Assembly (NCBI GenBank): GCA_910578995.1
Contig: CAJTSY010000080.1
Span: 1 to 18,602, forward strand
Direction of reading: 5' to 3'
Length of the DNA: 18,602 nt
Origin: an uncultured Acetatifactor sp.
GTDB taxonomy: Bacteria; Bacillota; Clostridia; Lachnospirales; Lachnospiraceae
Positions 14,895-18,602 of this stretch are shown in pieces (position 1 is the first letter of the stretch; each line of letters opens with the position of its first letter). The notes beneath the pieces were generated by a model that saw only the letters and a list, made by a program, of their open reading frames with translations, was not told the origin of the DNA and did not search any database. The position numbers and the translations under genes are program-made.

Positions 14895-15293
14895 TCAGGA
14901 CTCGGGAATAGGCGGCTCCTCCTCGGAACTGTCTTCTTCATCAAAAAACTCCTCTACGGCTTCCTCGGTCTTCTCCTCCGCAGCCGGCGCCTGGTCGGCC
15001 AGGGGGGTAAAGGAATCGGTTTCAGGAGCCTCGGCGGGCGCTTCTTCCGCGGGAGCTGTCTCTCCGCAGCAGCATTCAGGGGAAGCGGTCTCCTCTTTCT
15101 CCGGTGTGTCGGGATTCAGCTGGACGTAGCTGCGGGAGGAATCGGAATCCCCGGCCCCGTCATCGCTGAAATCGTCATAATCGGAATCCTCTGTCTCGTC
15201 AGCGGCTTTTTTCCGTGATAAGTAGAGCAGGGCGCCTGCGGCGGAAGCGATGGCAGCGGTGGCTAACAGCGCTTTTCGAAATTTCTTGGACAT
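14895..15293 (-). CDS. Small acidic membrane-anchored protein, function unknown
   Basis: A 132-residue protein I do not recognise. It starts MSKKFRKALLATAAIASAAG, a basic stretch and a single hydrophobic helix (about residues 8-26), then RKK and about 100 residues very rich in Glu, Asp, Ser, Ala and Pro, including a cysteine cluster SPECCCGE. No catalytic domain is visible and the tail is probably disordered. The ATG at 15293 has AAAGGAG (complement of 15300-15306) at 6 nt; a TTG two codons earlier is less likely. It has its own terminator and is divergent from a TetR regulator with overlapping promoter regions, so it may be that regulator's target. The low-complexity acidic composition may also cause spurious database matches. 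Confidence 0.7.
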   Translation of the reverse strand: MSKKFRKALLATAAIASAAGALLYLSRKKAADETEDSDYDDFSDDGAGDSDSSRSYVQLNPDTPEKEETASPECCCGETAPAEEAPAEAPETDSFTPLADQAPAAEEKTEEAVEEFFDEEDSSEEEPPIPES

Positions 15294-15339
15294 AAGCAAC
15301 TCCTTTCAAGTGGTTTTTTCTGGTATGTGTACCAATTAA

Positions 15340-15396
15340 ATATTAATACTATTTTGCAGTTTTGAAAAGGGAATATACGTAATTTTACTAAAAATT
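15340..15396. promoter_or_regulatory. Overlapping divergent promoters and possible TetR operator
   Basis: Minus strand: TTTTCA (15368-15363), 17-nt spacer, TAATAT (15345-15340), for the acidic protein gene. Plus strand: TTGAAA (15362-15367), 18-nt spacer and a weak TACTAA (15386-15391), for tetR. The two -35 elements overlap. AATTTT-ACTA-AAAATT (15381-15396) is an inverted repeat over the plus-strand -10, a candidate autoregulatory operator. The area is AT-rich, so chance matches are possible. Confidence 0.35.
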
Positions 15397-15429
15397 TATG
15401 ATTTGCGGAACTGGAATAGGAGAGAACGC

Positions 15430-16032
15430 ATGAACAGCAAATTTTTTGACCTGAAAAAAGAGAAGCAGGACAGGATGATAAATGCCGCCCTGAAGGTTTT
15501 TGCAGTCCAGGGGTACCGCCATGGCAGCACCGATGACATTGTCCGGGAGGCCGCCGTCAGCAAGGGGCTGCTGTTTCATTATTTCGGCAGTAAGCTGGGG
15601 GTATACCGTTTTGTGTATGACTACAGCGTCAAGTACATGAACCTGGAGATGCGGTCGGTGGTGGATCCAAAGGAGACAGACCTGTTTCTGGTCATAAAAC
15701 AGATAGAACGGGCCAGAATGCATGCCATGAGGGGATATCCGTTCATGCAGCAGTTTCTGAACCGTTCCCAGTCGGAGGACTGCTATGAGGCCCTTCTGTC
15801 CGTGGAGGAGAAGAAAAACGCCCTGGAGGAGGCCTGCTCCGCCATCGATGCCCAGATCGACTATGACGCCCTGCCTGAGGGCACCGACGGACGTAAGCTG
15901 CGTAAGATGCTGGACTTCACCATCCGGGGGCTGATGACGGAACGTTTTCAGGACGCTTCCTTCCAGCCTGAGATGCTCTATGAGGAAATCTGCGATTATC
16001 TGGACATGATGAGGAAGATCGTGTACAGATAA
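15430..16032 (+). CDS. TetR/AcrR family transcriptional regulator
   Basis: A 200-residue regulator. The N-terminal TetR helix-turn-helix is clear: MINAALKVFAVQGYRHGSTDDIVREAAVSKGLLFHYFGSK is the hallmark pattern at about residues 16-55, split here by the usual A-x-x-V/A-G turn and the YxxFxSK ending. The C-terminal helical ligand domain is not specific enough to name a ligand. The ATG at 15430 follows AGGAGA (15418-15423) by 6 nt; a TTG at 15403 is less likely. It is divergent from the acidic membrane protein gene and ends 9 nt from the convergent DUF6062 gene, with no terminator seen between them, so transcripts may run into each other. Self-repression is likely from family behaviour and the nearby palindrome. 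Confidence 0.9.
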   Translation: MNSKFFDLKKEKQDRMINAALKVFAVQGYRHGSTDDIVREAAVSKGLLFHYFGSKLGVYRFVYDYSVKYMNLEMRSVVDPKETDLFLVIKQIERARMHAMRGYPFMQQFLNRSQSEDCYEALLSVEEKKNALEEACSAIDAQIDYDALPEGTDGRKLRKMLDFTIRGLMTERFQDASFQPEMLYEEICDYLDMMRKIVYR

Positions 16033-16041
16033 CAGCCCGGC

Positions 16042-16800
16042 CTATTTGCTCATCTGGTAGGGGCCGTCCGCAGGGTAGCCGCCCTTCAGTTTCTGCATGC
16101 CCCGCTGGATGGCGTCCCTGGAATTCTTCCAGTCGGCATCCTTGTTGCGGTAGTCAAATTTTTCCACCATCCATGCCACGTCCTCTGCCAGGCGCTGCAT
16201 GTTCCGTTCCATCAGGGGGAACATTGCGCCGTAGAAATCCTCCTTGTCATTGTTGGAAAGCCTGCTGTCGGCAGCCTCGCACAGATCTCCGAAATGGTGC
16301 AGGCAGAATCCTTTCCCTTCCTTGACCTTGCTGCAGAATTCCGGGTCTTCCTTCCACAGATAGAAAAAAGTATCCATATACCGCGCATAAGTCTCCGCAA
16401 AATGGTCACAGATGTAACAGGAGGCTTCTTTCCTGCGCACCCACATGCCGATGGCGTTGGAGTCGGAGGCCTTGCGGAGCCTGTCCTTGAAGGTGGTTTT
16501 GGCGGGTTTGAAATGGGCGAATTCGTTTTTCATCTCCCCGATCACTTTCTGGTAGTGGGTCTTCAGAATCCAGGCGTTGCCCAGGGTGTTGCCGTAGTCG
16601 AACATTTTCTGGAAATGCTGCCGGCAGAAACCTGCCCTGTCCGTCATCTCCCGGATGTCGGCTTCCATGTAGGAGGAGCCGCTGCCCAGGCAGAAGTCCA
16701 GAAGATCCTGTTCAACGCTCCGCTCAATGTAGCAGAAGGGGCATTCGTCGTTGGCGTTTACGGCATCGTTTAAGGGGATTGTGTATAGTTGTTCTTTCAT
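16042..16800 (-). CDS. DUF6062-type Cys/His-rich protein
   Basis: A 252-residue cytoplasmic protein that I recognise as a clostridial family of unknown function (DUF6062). It contains two similar metal-site modules: Cys20-PF-Cys23 with FCRQHF (Cys59, His62), and Cys128-YI-Cys131 with FCLHHF (Cys166, His169). Spacing between the CxxC and CxxH halves is nearly the same (36 and 35 residues), which points to internal duplication and two zinc or similar sites. There is no signal peptide or membrane segment. The ATG at 16800 has GAAAGGA upstream on the minus strand. It is transcribed alone, convergent with tetR, from a promoter region containing a large palindrome. No function is assigned. Confidence 0.82.
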   Translation of the reverse strand: MKEQLYTIPLNDAVNANDECPFCYIERSVEQDLLDFCLGSGSSYMEADIREMTDRAGFCRQHFQKMFDYGNTLGNAWILKTHYQKVIGEMKNEFAHFKPAKTTFKDRLRKASDSNAIGMWVRRKEASCYICDHFAETYARYMDTFFYLWKEDPEFCSKVKEGKGFCLHHFGDLCEAADSRLSNNDKEDFYGAMFPLMERNMQRLAEDVAWMVEKFDYRNKDADWKNSRDAIQRGMQKLKGGYPADGPYQMSK

Positions 16801-16816
16801 GAGTCATCCTTTCGGG

Positions 16817-16838
16817 AATTATACGGGTAGGTATAATT
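16817..16838. repeat. 8-bp-arm palindrome over the DUF6062 promoter (possible operator)
   Basis: AATTATAC-GGGTAG-GTATAATT, perfect 8-bp arms with a 6-nt centre. On the minus strand one arm is the TATAAT -10 of the DUF6062 gene. Suits a dimeric repressor site. Confidence 0.6.
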
Positions 16839-16844
16839 TTCCAA
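16818..16844 (-). promoter_or_regulatory. Candidate promoter of the DUF6062 gene
   Basis: Minus strand TTGGAA (16844-16839), short 15-nt spacer, TATAAT (16823-16818). The -10 is perfect but the spacer is suboptimal and the leader would be only about 10 nt, so another start site upstream is possible. Confidence 0.35.
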
Positions 16845-16945
16845 ATTAGAGGCCTGTCTGCGGTATCCCTTATAGTTTACAACAATTCTTACATAATTGC
16901 TACGGTTTTGTAACATTTTGGAAGGCAAAATTAAGATTTTTTTAG

Positions 16946-16974
16946 TTGTCAATAAGCCCCGGACAGGATAGTAT
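16946..16974 (+). promoter_or_regulatory. Candidate promoter of the second MBOAT operon
   Basis: TTGTCA (16946-16951), 17-nt spacer, TAGTAT (16969-16974); 5/6 and 4/6 to consensus. A start near 16981 leaves a leader of about 27 nt. Confidence 0.5.
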
Positions 16975-17007
16975 ATTATTATAAAGCAACGAAAGATGTG
17001 ATGATTC

Positions 17008-18372
17008 TTGATATTCAGCAGTATAGAATTCTTACTCTTCTTTCTTCCGCTTTTTATGGCAGTATACAGCCTGACTCCGAAAAGGGCAAAAAATGTGACG
17101 CTTCTGTCAGGAAGCTTACTTTTTTATGCCCTTGGATCACCGAAATACCTGCTTCTGCTCCTGGTTTCGGTGGTGGTGAATTATCTGTTGGGGCTGCACC
17201 TGGAGCAGAAAGGAAGAAAGAAAGGCAGGAAGTTAAGGCGGATTATATTTATTGTGGCCCTGTCTTACAATGTGGGGCTTCTGGCAGTTTTTAAATATGG
17301 CGTGGGCGGCGCGGGACTGCCCCCGGGCATCAGTTTTTACACATTCCAGATTTTGTCCTACCTGGCGGATGTGTACAGGGGAGAGCAGAAAAGGGAGGAA
17401 AACTTCCTGAGGCTGGCCAGTTATATCACCATGTTTCCACAGCTGTTGTCAGGTCCCATTGTGGGTTACGGGGAGATCCGGGGGCGCCTGGGTGAAAGGG
17501 AGTTTTCGGTAAGCGGTGTCCAGGAGGGAATGAAGCTGTTTACCATGGGACTGGCCAGTAAGGTGCTCCTGGCGGACCGGGTGGGGCTGTTGTGGCAGGA
17601 GGTGCAGGTCACGGGGTTTGAAAGCATATCCACCCCCCTGTCATGGATTGCGGCCATCGCCTATTCCATGAAGATATATTTTGATTTTTACGGCTATTCC
17701 CTTATGGCGTCGGGGCTGGGGCGGATGCTTGGCTTTGAGCTTCCGGAGAATTTCCGGAATCCCTACATGGCAACCTCGGTTCGGGAGTTTTACAGGAGAT
17801 GGCATATGTCGCTGGGGCGGTGGTTTACAAAATATGTCTATATTCCCCTTGGCGGAAACCGCAGGGGGGAGTTCCGGACAGCGTGCAATCTGCTGGCAGT
17901 ATGGGCGCTGACCTCCGTCTGGCACGGGAGCACGGCAAATTTCCTGGTCTGGGGCATGCTGCTGTGGCTGGCTATTGTGGCGGAGAGACAGCTGAAAGCC
18001 TGGGGGGCCGGCAGGTGGGTGGAGAGAGGTCCGGGCCGGGTGCTGCCCCATCTCTATGTATGCATATTTATTCCGGTTACATGGGTTTGCTTTGCCGTTA
18101 CGGATATCAGCCAGCTCCAGATTTACCTGGGAAGGATGTTCCATGTGATACCGGGCCAGGCTGTGGGGGCCGGGGACTGGCAGAAAGCCCTGTCGGATTA
18201 CGGAAGCCTGCTGGCGGCAGGGGCGGTTGCATGTACGCCGGCGGTGCGGAATCTGTTCCGGAAAGGGAAGGATACCCTGCCCGGGATCCTGATCCTGGCG
18301 GCGCTGTTCTGGCTGTGTGTGTGGAGGCTGCAGGTGGAGGGGCATAATCCGTTTATGTACCTTCAGTTTTAG
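17008..18372 (+). CDS. MBOAT family O-acyltransferase, second copy
   Basis: A 454-residue polytopic membrane acyltransferase, related to but clearly different from the copy at 123-1511. Signatures: GISFYTFQILSYLADVYRGE, FPQLLSGPIVGYGEI, EFYRRWHMSLGRWFTKY (His266), YVYIPLGGNRRGE and SVWHGSTANF with the probable catalytic His306. The start appears to be TTG at 17008: the family N-terminus (V/I)FSSIEFLLFFLPLF begins exactly there, while the ATG at 17001 is in another frame. No good Shine-Dalgarno is present (only GAAAG, 12 nt away), suggesting weak translation. A protein with a signal-anchor N-terminus starts 86 nt downstream, the likely partner that completes acyl transfer outside the cell. The acceptor polymer is unknown. 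Confidence 0.92.
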   Translation: MIFSSIEFLLFFLPLFMAVYSLTPKRAKNVTLLSGSLLFYALGSPKYLLLLLVSVVVNYLLGLHLEQKGRKKGRKLRRIIFIVALSYNVGLLAVFKYGVGGAGLPPGISFYTFQILSYLADVYRGEQKREENFLRLASYITMFPQLLSGPIVGYGEIRGRLGEREFSVSGVQEGMKLFTMGLASKVLLADRVGLLWQEVQVTGFESISTPLSWIAAIAYSMKIYFDFYGYSLMASGLGRMLGFELPENFRNPYMATSVREFYRRWHMSLGRWFTKYVYIPLGGNRRGEFRTACNLLAVWALTSVWHGSTANFLVWGMLLWLAIVAERQLKAWGAGRWVERGPGRVLPHLYVCIFIPVTWVCFAVTDISQLQIYLGRMFHVIPGQAVGAGDWQKALSDYGSLLAAGAVACTPAVRNLFRKGKDTLPGILILAALFWLCVWRLQVEGHNPFMYLQF

Positions 18373-18458
18373 AATGTGGCTGACAGCTGCCTTTCGGCGG
18401 GCAGGGGCATTTCGGGGATTTGCGGACAGGCAGATTTCGAAGAAGCAGGTGGGAAGAT

Positions 18459-18602
18459 ATGAAATGGCTGAAAAAATGGTGTTATCTGATATTATTTACT
18501 GTGTCCGGACTGGCGTACCTTACTTTTGTGGACGGCTGGCAGGTTTATGCGGGGGCCCTGGGACAGGTGAAGGAATGGTGCAGCGGGCTGGGGACGGGAA
18601 GC
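18459..18602 (+). CDS. N-terminus of a membrane-anchored protein, probable MBOAT partner (partial)
   Basis: Only the first 48 codons are present, the frame running off the window end. The start MKWLKKW followed by a hydrophobic stretch CYLILFTVSGLAYLTFV is a signal anchor. The ATG at 18459 has a G-rich site (AGGTGGGAAG, 18448-18457) just before it. By position, 86 nt after an MBOAT gene, it is likely a DltD/AlgX/SGNH-like partner, but no catalytic motif lies in the visible part, so this is context only. Confidence 0.6.
   Translation, partial: MKWLKKWCYLILFTVSGLAYLTFVDGWQVYAGALGQVKEWCSGLGTGS

Noticed and set aside
16870..16945. Nested inverted repeats (TTACAA...TTGTAA and CAATT...AATTG) upstream of the second MBOAT gene
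   Set aside because: Short arms in very AT-rich sequence; chance is a sufficient explanation.

Overview
The window looks like chromosomal DNA from a Gram-positive member of the Clostridia, most likely a Lachnospiraceae-type gut anaerobe. This rests on strong AGGAGG-type ribosome binding sites, sigma-A promoters, a ZTP (pfl) riboswitch, a DUF6062-type Cys-rich protein, a DUF2225 protein and a MocR regulator. The genus is inference. No phage, insertion sequence, CRISPR array, rRNA or tRNA was seen.

Left part (1-4090, plus strand). A near-consensus extended -10 promoter drives an MBOAT O-acyltransferase (123-1511) and a membrane-anchored SGNH-like partner (1567-2508), a typical pair for O-acetylating a surface polymer. 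After a short 15-bp repeat cluster comes a MATE transporter (2684-4078).

Middle part (4064-12252). A lone, short flagellin on the minus strand (4103-4864) has its own sigma-A promoter and terminator. Divergent to it is a promoter followed directly by a ZTP riboswitch (5043-5116) with P1, P2 and the pseudoknot visible by hand. The operon behind it is unusual. First comes a multi-pass GT-C-like membrane protein (5276-6928), then a PurO-type IMP cyclohydrolase (6897-7604), a stand-alone AICAR transformylase domain (7701-8879), and a second membrane protein (8955-10508) that looks paralogous to the first. The two purine enzymes together do the job of the usual fused PurH, and ZTP is the alarm signal of stalled AICAR transformylation, so riboswitch and enzymes fit. 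The membrane genes on either side are not explained by purine synthesis. glnS follows from its own strong promoter.

Right part (12253-18602). A DUF2225 zinc-ribbon protein and a MocR-type regulator form a pair; the MocR linker carries a 42-bp tandem repeat. A bidirectional terminator separates them from a small acidic membrane-anchored protein (minus strand), which is divergent from a TetR regulator with overlapping -35 regions. The TetR gene converges on a DUF6062 protein with two CxxC/CxxH modules. A palindrome and promoter region then lead into a second MBOAT gene (17008-18372, TTG start) and the first 48 codons of its probable membrane-anchored partner, cut by the window edge.

The most interesting points are the riboswitch-first membrane gene in a purine operon, the paralogous membrane genes bracketing the purine pair, and the orphan minimal flagellin.
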